DNA of 64,000 bases from [Mycobacterium] fortunisiensis (GCF_019050325.1 NZ_VOMB01000016.1:708844-772843); one strand, 5' to 3'; positions 39,909 to 53,804 are shown, counted from the stretch's first letter. A program made the numbers and translations. Notes: a model not told the origin generated them from the sequence alone.

Positions 39909-41537
39909 GTGATCACCGCAACGGACCTGGAGGTCCGCGCCGGCGCGCGCACGCTGCTGTCCACCGAGGGCGCCGCGCTGCGGGTGCAGCCAGGCGATCG
40001 CATCGGACTGGTCGGCCGTAATGGCGCGGGCAAGACCACGACGATGCGCATCCTGGCCGGCGAAGGCGAGCCCTACGCCGGCACCATCACCCGCGCCGGT
40101 GAGGTCGGCTACCTGCCGCAGGACCCCAAAGAGGGCGATCTCGAGGTGCTGGCCCGCGACCGGGTGCTCTCGGCCCGCGGGCTGGACACCCTGCTGGTCG
40201 AGTTGGAAAAGCAGCAGGCGCTGATGGCCGAGGTCGCCGATGACACCGCCCGCGACAAGGCGATCCGCCGGTATGGCCAGCTCGAGGAGCGATTCGCCAC
40301 CCTCGGGGGTTATGCCGCCGAAAGCGAGGCGGGCCGGATCTGCGCGAGCCTCGGCCTGCCCGAGCGGGTACTGACCCAGCCGCTGCGCACGCTGTCGGGT
40401 GGTCAGCGCCGCCGGGTGGAGCTGGCGCGGATCCTCTTCGCGGCGTCAGATGCCGGCGCCGCCGCGTCGACGACGCTGTTGCTCGACGAGCCGACCAACC
40501 ACCTCGATGCCGATTCGATCGGTTGGCTGCGGGATTTCCTGCGTAACCACACCGGTGGCCTGATCGTGATCAGCCACGATGTCGATCTGCTCGCCGACGT
40601 GGTCAACCGGGTCTGGTTCCTCGATGCCGTGCGCGGTGAGGCCGACGTCTACAACATGGGCTGGCAGAAGTATCTCGACGCCCGCGCCACCGACGAACAA
40701 CGGCGCCGCCGGGAACGTGCCAACGCCGAGAAGAAGGCTTCGGCGTTGCGGGCGCAGGCCGCCAAGATGGGCGCCAAGGCCACGAAAGCCGTTGCCGCAC
40801 AGAACATGTTGCGTCGTGCCGAGCGAATGATCGCCGAGTTGGACGCCGAGCGGGTGGCCGACAAGGTGGCCCGGATCAAATTCCCGACCCCGGCGCCGTG
40901 TGGCCGGGTGCCGCTCACCGCGTCCGGCCTCACCAAGAATTACGGGTCGCTGGAGGTTTTCACCGGCCTGGATCTGGCGATCGACCGAGGTTCACGGGTC
41001 GTGGTGCTCGGGCTCAACGGCGCCGGCAAGACGACGCTGTTGCGCATCCTGGCGGGGGTGGAAATCCCGGACGCTGGTCAGTTGGAACCCGGATACGGCT
41101 GCAAGGTGGGCTATTTCGCCCAGGAGCACGACACCCTGGACGACGCGGCGACCGTGTGGGAGAACATCCGGCACGCCGCACCGGACACCGGGGAGCAGGA
41201 CCTGCGGGGACTGTTGGGCGCGTTCATGTTCACCGGGCCGCAGCTCGACCAGCCGGCCGGCACGCTGTCCGGCGGTGAGAAGACCCGATTGGCCTTGGCC
41301 GGGCTGGTCGCCTCGACCGCCAATGTGTTGCTGCTCGACGAGCCGACCAACAACCTCGATCCGGCCAGCCGTGAACAGGTCCTCGATGCGCTGCGCAGCT
41401 ACACCGGTTCGGTGATCCTGGTGACGCACGATCCAGGCGCGGCGGAAGCCCTGAACCCGCAGCGGGTATTGCTGCTTCCCGACGGGACCGAGGACTTCTG
41501 GTCCGACGAGTACCGCGATCTCATCGAGCTTGCCTGA
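39909..41537 (+). CDS. ABC-F family ATPase (Rv1473-like)
   Basis: A 542-residue protein with two ABC domains and no membrane segment. Walker A motifs are GRNGAGKTTTM and GLNGAGKTTLL. Signatures are LSGGQRRRVELARIL and LSGGEKTRLALAGL. Walker B motifs are LLLDEPTNHLD and LLLDEPTNNLD. A charged linker (about 255-320) joins them. ABC-F proteins act on ribosomes, in translation or antibiotic protection; the M. tuberculosis homologue has been linked to macrolide tolerance. GTG 39909 has an excellent AGGAGG at 39895-39900. Confidence 0.9.
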   Translation: MITATDLEVRAGARTLLSTEGAALRVQPGDRIGLVGRNGAGKTTTMRILAGEGEPYAGTITRAGEVGYLPQDPKEGDLEVLARDRVLSARGLDTLLVELEKQQALMAEVADDTARDKAIRRYGQLEERFATLGGYAAESEAGRICASLGLPERVLTQPLRTLSGGQRRRVELARILFAASDAGAAASTTLLLDEPTNHLDADSIGWLRDFLRNHTGGLIVISHDVDLLADVVNRVWFLDAVRGEADVYNMGWQKYLDARATDEQRRRRERANAEKKASALRAQAAKMGAKATKAVAAQNMLRRAERMIAELDAERVADKVARIKFPTPAPCGRVPLTASGLTKNYGSLEVFTGLDLAIDRGSRVVVLGLNGAGKTTLLRILAGVEIPDAGQLEPGYGCKVGYFAQEHDTLDDAATVWENIRHAAPDTGEQDLRGLLGAFMFTGPQLDQPAGTLSGGEKTRLALAGLVASTANVLLLDEPTNNLDPASREQVLDALRSYTGSVILVTHDPGAAEALNPQRVLLLPDGTEDFWSDEYRDLIELA

Positions 41538-41667
41538 CGCCGAAACCCCAAGAACCGCCGCGTCTTCGAAAACGTAAATATAAGACGTTGGTCAAATCGG
41601 CCCCATCGACGTGTTGGCGGTTTCTACTCTGGGTAACCGTCGGGACATCACGAGCGGGGAGATGTCG

Positions 41668-41862
41668 ATGAGGGAAACGAACAAGAGCCACGACGAACTG
41701 CTGGCCGAGCTGCGCACCGCATATGAGCGGGGTGCCAGTATCCGCTCGCTGGTCGCAGCGACCGGGCGTTCGTATGGTTCGATCCACAGCCTGCTGCGCG
41801 AGTCGGGGACGACGATGCGCAGCCGTGGCGGCCCGAACCACCGGACTCGATCCCGGGCCTGA
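41668..41862 (+). CDS. Small helix-turn-helix protein (Rv1473A-like)
   Basis: 64 residues from ATG 41668, GGGGAG lying just upstream; ATG 41662 is the alternative. LLAELRTAYERGASIRSLVAATGRSYGSIHSLLRES is a clear helix-turn-helix, followed by a basic tail (TTMRSRGGPNHRTR). This matches the small regulator after Rv1473 in M. tuberculosis. Proteins of this type contact DNA through the tail and helix; targets unknown. Confidence 0.8.
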   Translation: MRETNKSHDELLAELRTAYERGASIRSLVAATGRSYGSIHSLLRESGTTMRSRGGPNHRTRSRA

Positions 41863-41881
41863 TCAACACAGTTGCTGTGCG

Positions 41882-42469
41882 CTAGCCGGATTCAGCTTCG
41901 GCGGCGTTCTGGTGGCGCACGCTGTCCTCGACCAGATCGAGTACCGCGGTGAGGTTCTTCGGGTCCTCGCCAGAGGCCAGCCGGGCCACCAGGCCGTCGA
42001 GCACCAGGTCCAGATAGATGTGCAGGACCGCACTCGGAACGTCGTCACGCAGGCGTCCGGCCTGCTTCTGGCGCCGCAACCGTTCGGTGGTGGCGGCCGA
42101 CAATTCCGCCGAACGCTCGGCCCAGCCCTGATGAAAGGCCGGGTCGTTGCGTAGTTTTCGGGCGATCTCCAGCCGGGTGGCCAGCCAGTCGTACTGCTCG
42201 GGTTCGGCCAGCAGGTCCCGCATCACCTGGATCAGGCCCTCGCGGGAGGCCACCTCGGCCATCCGCTCGGCGTCCTCGCGGGCCAGTTCGAAGAACAAGG
42301 TGTCCTTGTCCTTGAAGTGGTGAAAGATTGCGCCGCGCGACAGCCCGATCGTTTCCTCGAGCCGCCGCACGGTCGCACTCTCATATCCGTATTGACCGAA
42401 GCAGCGCCGGGCGCCGTCGAGAATCTGACGGCGCCGAGCCGCGAGATGGTCGTCGGTCACCCGGGGCAA
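41882..42469 (-). CDS. acnR: TetR-family regulator, aconitase repressor type
   Basis: 195 residues. The N-terminal TetR helix-turn-helix is GYESATVRRLEETIGLSRGAIFHHFKDKD (about 28-56), and the C-terminal ligand domain is helical. TTG 42469 has AGGAG 8 bases upstream and gives the N terminus MPRVTDDHLAARRRQ, as in Rv1474c. It lies 70 bases downstream of acn on the same strand, like corynebacterial AcnR, which represses acn. Co-transcription with acn is likely. Confidence 0.88.
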   Translation of the reverse strand: MPRVTDDHLAARRRQILDGARRCFGQYGYESATVRRLEETIGLSRGAIFHHFKDKDTLFFELAREDAERMAEVASREGLIQVMRDLLAEPEQYDWLATRLEIARKLRNDPAFHQGWAERSAELSAATTERLRRQKQAGRLRDDVPSAVLHIYLDLVLDGLVARLASGEDPKNLTAVLDLVEDSVRHQNAAEAESG

Positions 42470-42539
42470 TTGGACACTCCTCGCGCGAGCGCTCGTCGGC
42501 GCTGTCCGTTATCTAGCTTCGTCGGTCGGCCGGTCAGGA

Positions 42540-45365
<2,826 letters not shown>

Positions 45366-45575
45366 ATCAACTCCCGGCTAGATCTCGCCGCGACGGGCTG
45401 TGTCGGCGGCGTCCTGATCCTAACAGTACGCTTGTCCTGCAATGGATGGTGGGCCGGGGCCCAGTCTTCTCTTGTCGCGTGCTCGTCGCCACCTGGTTGG
45501 CCCGATCTGTGCTCGCTGATTCGGTGGCGACTGCCCAGGTTTGGTGCCGGCAGGCCTCGGTGGAGCTTCCCGAAT

Positions 45576-45704
45576 GTCACGCCGGAGTGGCGTCGGGTCC
45601 CGAGCGTCACGCGAGCGTGGCGGTGTCGGCGGTCGGGCGCAGTTGGGGCCGCGCTTTGTCACGCCGGAGTGGCGTTCGGGCACGAGCGTCACTCCAGAGT
45701 GACG
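45576..45704. repeat. Four GTCAC-N7-GTGRC palindromes, two duplicated pairs
   Basis: Related dyads start at 45576, 45606, 45658 and 45688. Spacing is 30, 52 and 30 bases, so two pairs of similar layout lie 82 bases apart. The last copy (45687-45704) is a perfect 8-bp inverted repeat, CGTCACTC-CA-GAGTGACG; the others are imperfect. They could bind a regulator or fold in RNA. Confidence 0.7.
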
Positions 45705-45765
45705 ATCGGCGGTCGAAGCGGTGACGATTGCCCGTGTCCGTTGGCCCGGCCGGAACGCCGCGGCG

Positions 45766-45771
45766 TACCGT
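45766..45771 (+). promoter_or_regulatory. Candidate -10 box (TACCGT), predicted leaderless mRNA
   Basis: TACCGT is followed by 6 bases and GTG 45778 of the DUF6676-like gene, which has no ribosome site. Confidence 0.45.
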
Positions 45772-45777
45772 GCTGGG

Positions 45778-46380
45778 GTGACCGGACCGCATGTCATTCC
45801 ATTCCTGCCGTCTTATATCCCGGTCGAGGTGTGCGACACCGTGGGAATCGATCCGGCTCAACCTGATGGCGTGGCCGCCTGCATGGCTGCTGTGCAGGCC
45901 GATGTGCGTGACGACGGGGTGAGTGCTCCCGACGCCGACGTCGAGGAGTTGCGCCAGGTGGTCAGCGACGCCCGTCAGAGTGGCGTCGACCTCAAGATTG
46001 TCGTGCTGCCGGGTAACCCGGCCATCGACACGCCGTTGCGCGACATCGCCACCGAGGTCGGGGAGGCCAACCCGGGCGCGACGGTGCTGGCGTTGAGCCC
46101 GTCGTTCGCCGGTACCTACAGCCCGACCATCGATCGGGTGACTTTGGAAGCCGGTCAGGATGTGGCCAAAACCGGAAATCCGGTGTTGTCGGCGAAGAAT
46201 TTCGTCGGCCAGATTTCGACGCCGGATTTTCCCTGGACGGCACTCACGATCGTGTTGGTGCTAGGCGTCGCCGCGGCGGCCGCGCTGGCCCGCGGACTGC
46301 AGGTCCGCAGCAAACGAATCGCCGGGTCAGGGACGTCGAGCCCGGCCTCGGAAACGTTGCCGAATTCCGTCGAACATTAG
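45778..46380 (+). CDS. DUF6676-like single-pass membrane protein (Rv1476-like)
   Basis: 200 residues from GTG 45778 (begins MTGPHVIPFLPSYIPVEVCD). An N-terminal globular region (VEELRQVVSDARQSGVDLKIVVLPGNP) resembles a TPM-like alpha/beta fold. One membrane segment lies near residues 157-175 (WTALTIVLVLGVAAAAALA), with a short Ser-rich cytoplasmic tail. It sits just before ripA, as Rv1476 does in M. tuberculosis. Exact function unknown; involvement in envelope growth is inferred from context only. Confidence 0.8.
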   Translation: MTGPHVIPFLPSYIPVEVCDTVGIDPAQPDGVAACMAAVQADVRDDGVSAPDADVEELRQVVSDARQSGVDLKIVVLPGNPAIDTPLRDIATEVGEANPGATVLALSPSFAGTYSPTIDRVTLEAGQDVAKTGNPVLSAKNFVGQISTPDFPWTALTIVLVLGVAAAAALARGLQVRSKRIAGSGTSSPASETLPNSVEH

Positions 46381-46587
46381 TTCGGAATAACGCCCAATAT
46401 CACTAAGCGGTAACGGTATTCGCAATTACATTCTTGTAATTTGTGACTAAAGTTTCTTTAGCTCTAGATGTGACGTACGGTGCAATCGGTACCCATTGTT
46501 GTAGTTGTGCTTCATGTGACTTCTGCGCATAGACGCCGAGCAAACTGGCCGGTACGCCGTCGTTGAGCCCGAGGAGACCTGAGTCGA
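46381..46587. promoter_or_regulatory. A/T-rich ripA upstream region with two small hairpins
   Basis: Bases 46381-46470 are much richer in A/T than the surroundings. Two perfect inverted repeats lie there: AATTACA-N4-TGTAATT (46424-46441) and CTAAAG-TTT-CTTTAG (46447-46461). GTAACG (46410-46415) is reminiscent of MtrA-type sites, and MtrA is reported to control ripA in M. tuberculosis; this is a weak match. From about 46470 to the ATG is a possible leader of over 100 bases. I looked for a c-di-AMP (ydaO) riboswitch and did not find its conserved core. Confidence 0.45.
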
Positions 46588-48012
46588 ATGAGACGCATAT
46601 TTGGCGTCCCGCGAGCGCGGGGAACCGATCGGGTCGCGGGTACGCGACGGCGGTGGTGCGCCGTCCCGCTGACCGCCGGAATGCTGTTGGCCACGGCGCT
46701 GTCGGGCGGGGTCCCCGCGGCCACGGCCGACCCGGGCAGCCCCGACCAGATCGCCACACTCGTCGCGGCAGTGGCCAATGCCGACCAGAAGCTGCAGGAG
46801 CTGGGCGCGGCCATCCAGACCCAGCAGGAAGCCGTCAACAAGGCCATCGTCGAAGTACAGGACGCGCGCGACGCAGCGGCCGCGGCGCAGCAGGAGGTCG
46901 ACGCCAGCCAGCAGGGCATCGCCGACGCCAATGCCGCCATCGAGGCGGCCCAGAAGCGCTTCAACACGTTCGCCGCCGCCACCTATGTCAGCGGCCCGTC
47001 GTCCTCGTATCTGGCCGCGTCCGACCCAGCCGACATCGTCAGTTCCGCAGCCACCGGCCAAACGCTCACCGTCAGCAGCGAGAAGGTGATCGCTGACCTG
47101 CAGCGGGCCCGGACCGAGCAGGTGAACCGGGAATCGGCCGCGCGGCTGGCCAAGCAGAACGCCGACAAGGCCGCGGCCGACGCGCAGACCAGTCAGGACA
47201 ATGCCGTCGCCGCGCTCACCCAGGCGCAGCAGACCTTCCGCACACAACAGGGCGAACTCGACCGGTTGACCGCCGAACGGGCCTCGGCGCAAGCCCAGCT
47301 CGCGCAGGTGCACAAGGCATCGGCACCGGCCGCGCCGGCGCCGCAGGCGGCCGCCGGGAACTGGGATCGGGCGCCGGGCGCCCCGGCGCAGGCGGGCCAG
47401 AACTGGGACACCGCATGGGATCCCACGCTGCCGGCCATCCCCAGCGCCTTCGTCAGCGGTGATCCGATCGCCATCATCAACACGGTGCTGGGGATCTCGT
47501 CGACCTCGGCTCAGGTCACCGCCGACATGGGCCGCGGCTTCCTGCAGAAGTTGGGGATCCTGCCGACCCCGACGGGCTACACCAACGGGGCGATCCCGCG
47601 GGTGTACGGCCGGCAGGCCTCCGAGTACGTCATCCGGCGGGCCGGTTCCCAGATGGGTGTGCCGTATTCCTGGGGCGGCGGCAACGCGGCCGGACCGAGC
47701 CGGGGCATCGATTCCGGGGCCAACACGGTCGGGTTCGACTGCTCGGGCCTGATCCTCTACGCGTTCGCCGGAGTCGGCATCAAGTTGCCGCACTATTCGG
47801 GCTCGCAGTACAACGCCGGCCGCAAGATCCCGTCCTCGCAGATGCGTCGCGGCGACGTCATCTTCTACGGGCCCGGCGGCAGTCAGCACGTGACCCTGTA
47901 TCTGGGCAACGGCCAGATGCTCGAAGCGCCCTATACGGGTTCGCACGTCAAGATCTCGCCGGTCCGCACCAGCGGGATGACCCCGTACGTGGTCCGCTAC
48001 ATCGAATACTGA
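46588..48012 (+). CDS. ripA: Peptidoglycan endopeptidase RipA
   Basis: 474 residues. A basic N terminus and hydrophobic segment (about 23-46, ending PAATADPG) make an export signal. A long coiled coil (50-250) follows, rich in Ala, Gln and Asp. Then come a Pro/Ala linker and an NlpC/P60 domain with VGFDCSGL (Cys385), SQHVTLYLG (His434) and Glu446 as the triad. It cleaves the peptide stems of peptidoglycan between daughter cells. The coiled coil is thought to inhibit the zymogen. ripB follows 10 bases after. Confidence 0.95.
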   Translation: MRRIFGVPRARGTDRVAGTRRRWCAVPLTAGMLLATALSGGVPAATADPGSPDQIATLVAAVANADQKLQELGAAIQTQQEAVNKAIVEVQDARDAAAAAQQEVDASQQGIADANAAIEAAQKRFNTFAAATYVSGPSSSYLAASDPADIVSSAATGQTLTVSSEKVIADLQRARTEQVNRESAARLAKQNADKAAADAQTSQDNAVAALTQAQQTFRTQQGELDRLTAERASAQAQLAQVHKASAPAAPAPQAAAGNWDRAPGAPAQAGQNWDTAWDPTLPAIPSAFVSGDPIAIINTVLGISSTSAQVTADMGRGFLQKLGILPTPTGYTNGAIPRVYGRQASEYVIRRAGSQMGVPYSWGGGNAAGPSRGIDSGANTVGFDCSGLILYAFAGVGIKLPHYSGSQYNAGRKIPSSQMRRGDVIFYGPGGSQHVTLYLGNGQMLEAPYTGSHVKISPVRTSGMTPYVVRYIEY

Positions 48013-48022
48013 TGGGAATACA

Positions 48023-48715
48023 TTGCGCTCCTTCGTCTTACGTTGCCTGATCCTGATCGCCGCGACGACGGTTGCGGCGGTCGGTCTGGTGGCGCCGGCC
48101 CACGCCGCGCCCGACGACGGTCAATGGGATCCGACGTTGCCGAAACTGATCAGCTCCGGCGCGCCCGGCGACCCGCTGGCGATCGCCAACGCCTCGCTGG
48201 CCGCCACCGCGCAGGCCACCCAGGTCACGATGGGCCTGGGCCACAAGTTCCTGGCCGGCCTCGGTCTGGTCAAGGACGAGCCGGGCAGCGTGGCCGTGGG
48301 CAGTGTCCGCGGGCCGCAGGCCATCGAATACGCCATCCGGCGCGGGGGATCGCAGATGGGTGTGCCGTACTCGTGGGGCGGTGGCAAACCCAGCGGCCCC
48401 ACCCGCGGCATCGAGTCCGGCGCCAACACCGTGGGCTTCGACTGTTCGGGCCTGACGCAGTACGCCTACGCCGGCGTGGGCGTGTTGATCCCCAAGTACT
48501 CGGGCGACCAGTACAACACCGGCCGCAAGGTTCCGGTGGCCCAGGCCAAGCGCGGTGACCTGCTGTTCTGGGGGCCCGGCGGCAGCCAGCACGTGGCGAT
48601 GTATCTCGGCGGCGGCAAGATGCTCGAGGCGTCCGGAAGCGCGGGCAAAGTGACGGTGAGTCCGGTGCGGACGGCGGGCATCCAGCCCTATGCGGCCCGC
48701 ATCGTCGAATCCTGA
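48023..48715 (+). CDS. ripB: Peptidoglycan endopeptidase RipB
   Basis: 230 residues from a TTG start. A signal peptide (LILIAATTVAAVGLVAPAHA) is cleaved at about residue 27. The body is an NlpC/P60 hydrolase with VGFDCSGL (Cys141), SQHVAMYLG (His190) and Glu202. It lacks the RipA coiled coil and so should be less autoinhibited. It shares close sequence similarity with the RipA catalytic domain (QMGVPYSWGGG in both) and is probably a tandem duplication; co-transcribed with ripA. Confidence 0.93.
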   Translation: MRSFVLRCLILIAATTVAAVGLVAPAHAAPDDGQWDPTLPKLISSGAPGDPLAIANASLAATAQATQVTMGLGHKFLAGLGLVKDEPGSVAVGSVRGPQAIEYAIRRGGSQMGVPYSWGGGKPSGPTRGIESGANTVGFDCSGLTQYAYAGVGVLIPKYSGDQYNTGRKVPVAQAKRGDLLFWGPGGSQHVAMYLGGGKMLEASGSAGKVTVSPVRTAGIQPYAARIVES

Positions 48716-48851
48716 GGGGAAGCTGAACTCTTCCGGGCAGCGTCGACGGAATTCGAACTGCCTGGAATAGTTGACGGCGGGCACTCGGTTGCCCACCAGA
48801 GCAACAGGCAAGACCAGCGTTTTTGTAGTCGAACACCGTGGGAGGAAGTTG

Positions 48852-50006
48852 ATGACGTCACCGAGTGGACCGCCGCAGGGCGCCGGAGGGTATCCCGGTT
48901 CGAGCCCGGCGCCGGGCTTTCCGCCCGGGTCACCCGGCTCCCACGCCGCGCCGCAGGCCGCGACCAACGGCAGCCTGCAGGCCGAGGTGCACACCCTCGA
49001 ACGCGCCATCTTCGAGGTCAAGCGGATCATCGTGGGCCAGGACCAGCTCGTCGAGCGGATGCTCGTCGGTCTGCTCGCCAAGGGCCACGTACTGCTCGAA
49101 GGCGTGCCCGGCGTGGCCAAGACGCTCGCCGTCGAGACGTTCGCCAAGGTGGTCGGCGGGACGTTCGCGCGCATCCAGTTCACCCCCGACCTGGTGCCCA
49201 CCGACATCATCGGTACCCGCATCTACCGGCAGGGCAAGGAAGACTTCGACATCGAGCTCGGCCCGGTGGTGGTCAACTTCCTGCTCGCCGACGAGATCAA
49301 CCGCGCGCCGGCGAAGGTGCAGTCCGCCCTTCTCGAGGTGATGGCCGAGCGCAAGATCTCGATCGGCGGCAAGACGTTCCCGCTGCCCACCCCGTTCCTG
49401 GTGATGGCCACCCAGAACCCGATCGAGCAGGAGGGCGTCTACGCACTGCCCGAAGCCCAGCGCGACCGCTTCCTGTTCAAGCTCAACGTCGACTACCCGA
49501 CGCCGGAGGAAGAGCGCGAGATCATCTACCGGATGGGCGTCAAGCCGCCGGAGCCCAAGCAGATCCTGACCACCGACGATCTGCTGCGGCTGCAGGACCT
49601 CGCGGCCAATACGTTCGTGCACCACGCTCTTGTGGACTACGTGGTGCGGATCGTCACCGCGACCCGTGAGCCGGAGAAGTTCGGCATGCCCGACGCCAAG
49701 GCGTGGATCGCCTACGGTGCCTCGCCGCGTGCCTCGCTCGGCATCATCTCGGCGGCCCGGGCGCTGGCCCTGGTGCGTGGGCGTGACTACGTCATCCCGC
49801 AGGACGTCGTCGAGGTGATCCCCGACGTGCTGCGGCACCGCCTGGTGCTGACGTACGACGCGCTGGCCGACGAGGTTTCCGCGGAGACGGTGGTCAACCG
49901 GATTCTGCAGACGGTGGCCCTGCCGCAGGTCAATGCCCTTCCGCAGCAAGGGCATTCGGTTCCGCCCGCTGTGCCTGCCGCGGCCGGCGCGGCCGGTGGT
50001 CGGTGA
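48852..50006 (+). CDS. moxR1: MoxR-family AAA+ ATPase
   Basis: 384 residues from ATG 48852, which has GGAGGAAG just upstream. A Gly/Pro-rich N-terminal tail of about 40 residues precedes the AAA+ module. Walker A is GVPGVAKTL (84-92), Walker B is LLADEINRAPAK, and ATQNPIEQEGVYALPEAQRDRF is the MoxR sensor-1/arginine-finger region. MoxR ATPases act as chaperones with DUF58 and VWA proteins, exactly the next two genes. A link with RipA folding or export has been suggested in M. tuberculosis. Confidence 0.94.
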   Translation: MTSPSGPPQGAGGYPGSSPAPGFPPGSPGSHAAPQAATNGSLQAEVHTLERAIFEVKRIIVGQDQLVERMLVGLLAKGHVLLEGVPGVAKTLAVETFAKVVGGTFARIQFTPDLVPTDIIGTRIYRQGKEDFDIELGPVVVNFLLADEINRAPAKVQSALLEVMAERKISIGGKTFPLPTPFLVMATQNPIEQEGVYALPEAQRDRFLFKLNVDYPTPEEEREIIYRMGVKPPEPKQILTTDDLLRLQDLAANTFVHHALVDYVVRIVTATREPEKFGMPDAKAWIAYGASPRASLGIISAARALALVRGRDYVIPQDVVEVIPDVLRHRLVLTYDALADEVSAETVVNRILQTVALPQVNALPQQGHSVPPAVPAAAGAAGGR

Positions 50007-50950
50007 CCACTTCCCGACGCACCGTCGACCTGCCGTCTCTCAAGCGCGGGGAGATTCGGGATCCCGCACTGACGGCGGCGTTGCGCAAGCTTGAGCTGAC
50101 GGTGCGGCGCAAGCTCGACGGGGTCCTGCACGGCGACCACCTCGGCCTGATCCCGGGCCCGGGGTCGGAGCCGGGGGATTCGCGGATCTATCAGCCCGGT
50201 GACGACGTGCGCCGGATGGATTGGTCGGTGACGGCGCGGACCCAGACGCCGCACGTGCGGCAGATGATCGCCGACCGGGAGCTGGAGACCTGGCTCGTCG
50301 TCGACATGTCGGCCAGCCTGGATTTCGGCACCACCGGCTGTGAGAAGCGTGATCTGGCTGTGGCGGCCGCGGCCGCCATTGCGTTCCTCAACAGCGGTGG
50401 CGGGAACCGGATCGGGGCGATCATCGCCAACGGCGACACCACGCGCCGGGTGCCGGCGTTGAGCGGGCGGCTGCACGAGCAGGAGTTGCTGCGCGCGATC
50501 GCCACCACACCGAAGGCTCCGACCGGGGTGCGGGGCGACCTGGCCGCCGCCATCGACGCGCTGCGCCGCCCGGAGCGCCGGCGCGGCATGGCGGTGATCA
50601 TCAGTGACTTCCTCGGGCCGATCAACTGGATGCGTCCGCTGCGGGCCATCGCCGGGCGTCACGAGGTGCTGGGCATCGAGATCCTCGACCCGCGTGACGT
50701 CGAGTTGCCCGCCGTGGGGGATGTGGTGCTGCAGGACACCGAGACCGGTGTCACCCGCGAGTTCACCATCGACGAGCAGCTCCGCAGCGATTTCGAGCGG
50801 GCGGCTGCGGCCCACCGGGAGGAAGTGGCCCGCACGTTGCGGCGGTGTGACGCACCGCTGCTGAGCCTGCGCACCGACCGCGACTGGATCGCCGATGTGG
50901 TGCGGTTCGTGGCGAATCGGCGGCGCGGCGCCCTGGCGGGCCAGCGGTAG
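50003..50950 (+). CDS. DUF58 domain protein of the MoxR operon
   Basis: 315 residues, coupled to moxR1 by a GTGA overlap. The DUF58 core is visible as GDSRIYQPGDDVRRMDWSVTART (about 55-77), followed by a VWA-like fold with WLVVDMSASLDFGTTG, a MIDAS-like D-x-S-x-S pattern. No membrane segment is present. The family partners MoxR ATPases and VWA proteins; the biochemical role is unresolved. Confidence 0.9.
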   Translation: MTTSRRTVDLPSLKRGEIRDPALTAALRKLELTVRRKLDGVLHGDHLGLIPGPGSEPGDSRIYQPGDDVRRMDWSVTARTQTPHVRQMIADRELETWLVVDMSASLDFGTTGCEKRDLAVAAAAAIAFLNSGGGNRIGAIIANGDTTRRVPALSGRLHEQELLRAIATTPKAPTGVRGDLAAAIDALRRPERRRGMAVIISDFLGPINWMRPLRAIAGRHEVLGIEILDPRDVELPAVGDVVLQDTETGVTREFTIDEQLRSDFERAAAAHREEVARTLRRCDAPLLSLRTDRDWIADVVRFVANRRRGALAGQR

Positions 50951-50992
50951 AAGAAGCGTGATGAGCAACGAAAGCGAAATGACTTCTAGCAC

Positions 50993-52863
<1,871 letters not shown>

Positions 52864-52924
52864 TCCAAAGCCCTGGATCAACCGCACTTTCGCTTAATTT
52901 TTCGCCGAACAAGGAGTCATACTC

Positions 52925-53734
52925 ATGGCAGGTCTGCTCGAAGGCAAACGCATCCTGGTCACCGGGATCATCACCGACTCGTCGATCGCGTTCCACATCG
53001 CCAAGGTGGCCCAGGAGGCCGGCGCCGAGCTGGTACTCACCGGTTTCGACCGGATGAAGCTGATCCAGCGCATCGCCGACCGGTTGCCCAAGCCGGCCCC
53101 GCTGCTGGAGCTCGACGTGCAGAACGAGGAACACCTGGCCTCCCTGGCCGGCCGGATCACCGAGACGATCGGTGCGGGTAACAAGCTCGACGGTGTGGTG
53201 CACTCGATCGGCTTCATGCCGCAGACCGGGATGGGGATGAACCCGTTCTTCGAGGCGCCGTACGAGGACGTCTCCAAGGGCATCCACATCTCGGCGTACT
53301 CGTACGCGTCACTGGCCAAGGCCACGCTGCCGGTCATGAACGAAGGCGGCAGCATCGTCGGAATGGACTTCGACCCGACCCGGGCGATGCCCGCCTACAA
53401 CTGGATGACGGTGGCCAAGAGTGCGCTGGAATCGGTCAACCGCTTCGTCGCCCGCGAGGCCGGGCAGGTCGGTGTGCGGTCGAATCTCGTTGCCGCGGGC
53501 CCGATCCGGACGTTGGCCATGAGCGCGATCGTCGGTGGTGCGCTGGGTGACGAAACCAAGCAGCAGATGCAGCTCCTCGAAGAGGGCTGGGACTCGCGCG
53601 CGCCGATCGGCTGGAACATGAAGGACCCGACACCGGTCGCCAAGACCGTGTGCGCGTTGCTGTCGGATTGGCTGCCCGCCACCACCGGCACCATCGTCTA
53701 CGCCGACGGTGGCGCCAGCACCCAACTGCTGTGA
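52925..53734 (+). CDS. inhA: Enoyl-ACP reductase InhA
   Basis: 269 residues, exactly the M. tuberculosis length. NADH-dependent reduction of long-chain enoyl-AcpM in FAS-II; target of isoniazid-NAD and ethionamide adducts. Catalytic Tyr158 and Lys165 are present, and Ser94 and Ile21, common resistance positions, are wild type. [17 protein letters not shown] is the dinucleotide site. AAGGAG precedes ATG 52925. A long hairpin repeat starts 6 bases after the stop. Confidence 0.97.
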   Translation: MAGLLEGKRILVTGIITDSSIAFHIAKVAQEAGAELVLTGFDRMKLIQRIADRLPKPAPLLELDVQNEEHLASLAGRITETIGAGNKLDGVVHSIGFMPQTGMGMNPFFEAPYEDVSKGIHISAYSYASLAKATLPVMNEGGSIVGMDFDPTRAMPAYNWMTVAKSALESVNRFVAREAGQVGVRSNLVAAGPIRTLAMSAIVGGALGDETKQQMQLLEEGWDSRAPIGWNMKDPTPVAKTVCALLSDWLPATTGTIVYADGGASTQLL

Positions 53735-53739
53735 TGTCC

Positions 53740-53804
53740 CCGCCGAAACCGCATTCCGGCAGGCGTGCACTCGCACAAACGCTGCCGGAATGCGGTTTCG
53801 GCGG
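53740..53804. repeat. Long hairpin repeat, copy 1 (inhA-hemZ)
   Basis: A perfect 23-bp inverted repeat: 53740-53762 pairs with 53782-53804 (core CCGAAACCGCATTCC). The 19-nt loop contains CACTCGCAC. A second copy with the same loop core lies at 63028-63090. Within the inhA-hemZ transcript it would form a very stable RNA hairpin; it lacks a T-run typical of intrinsic terminators. Confidence 0.85.

Larger units (their letters stand above)
45366..45777. other. acn upstream region with palindrome cluster
   Basis: These 412 bases carry no convincing gene; the frames across them are short and His/Ser/Gly/Val-repetitive because of the DNA repeats. They hold the acn promoter on the minus strand, four related palindromes, and the promoter of the next plus-strand gene. 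Confidence 0.6.

Noticed and set aside
46470..46587. c-di-AMP (ydaO) riboswitch upstream of ripA
   Set aside because: Such riboswitches occur before actinobacterial cell-wall hydrolase genes, but the conserved core sequence was not found here.
53740..53804. Classical intrinsic terminator after inhA
   Set aside because: The hairpin is strong but has no T-run, and a second copy with the same loop exists, so a dispersed element fits better; termination is not excluded.
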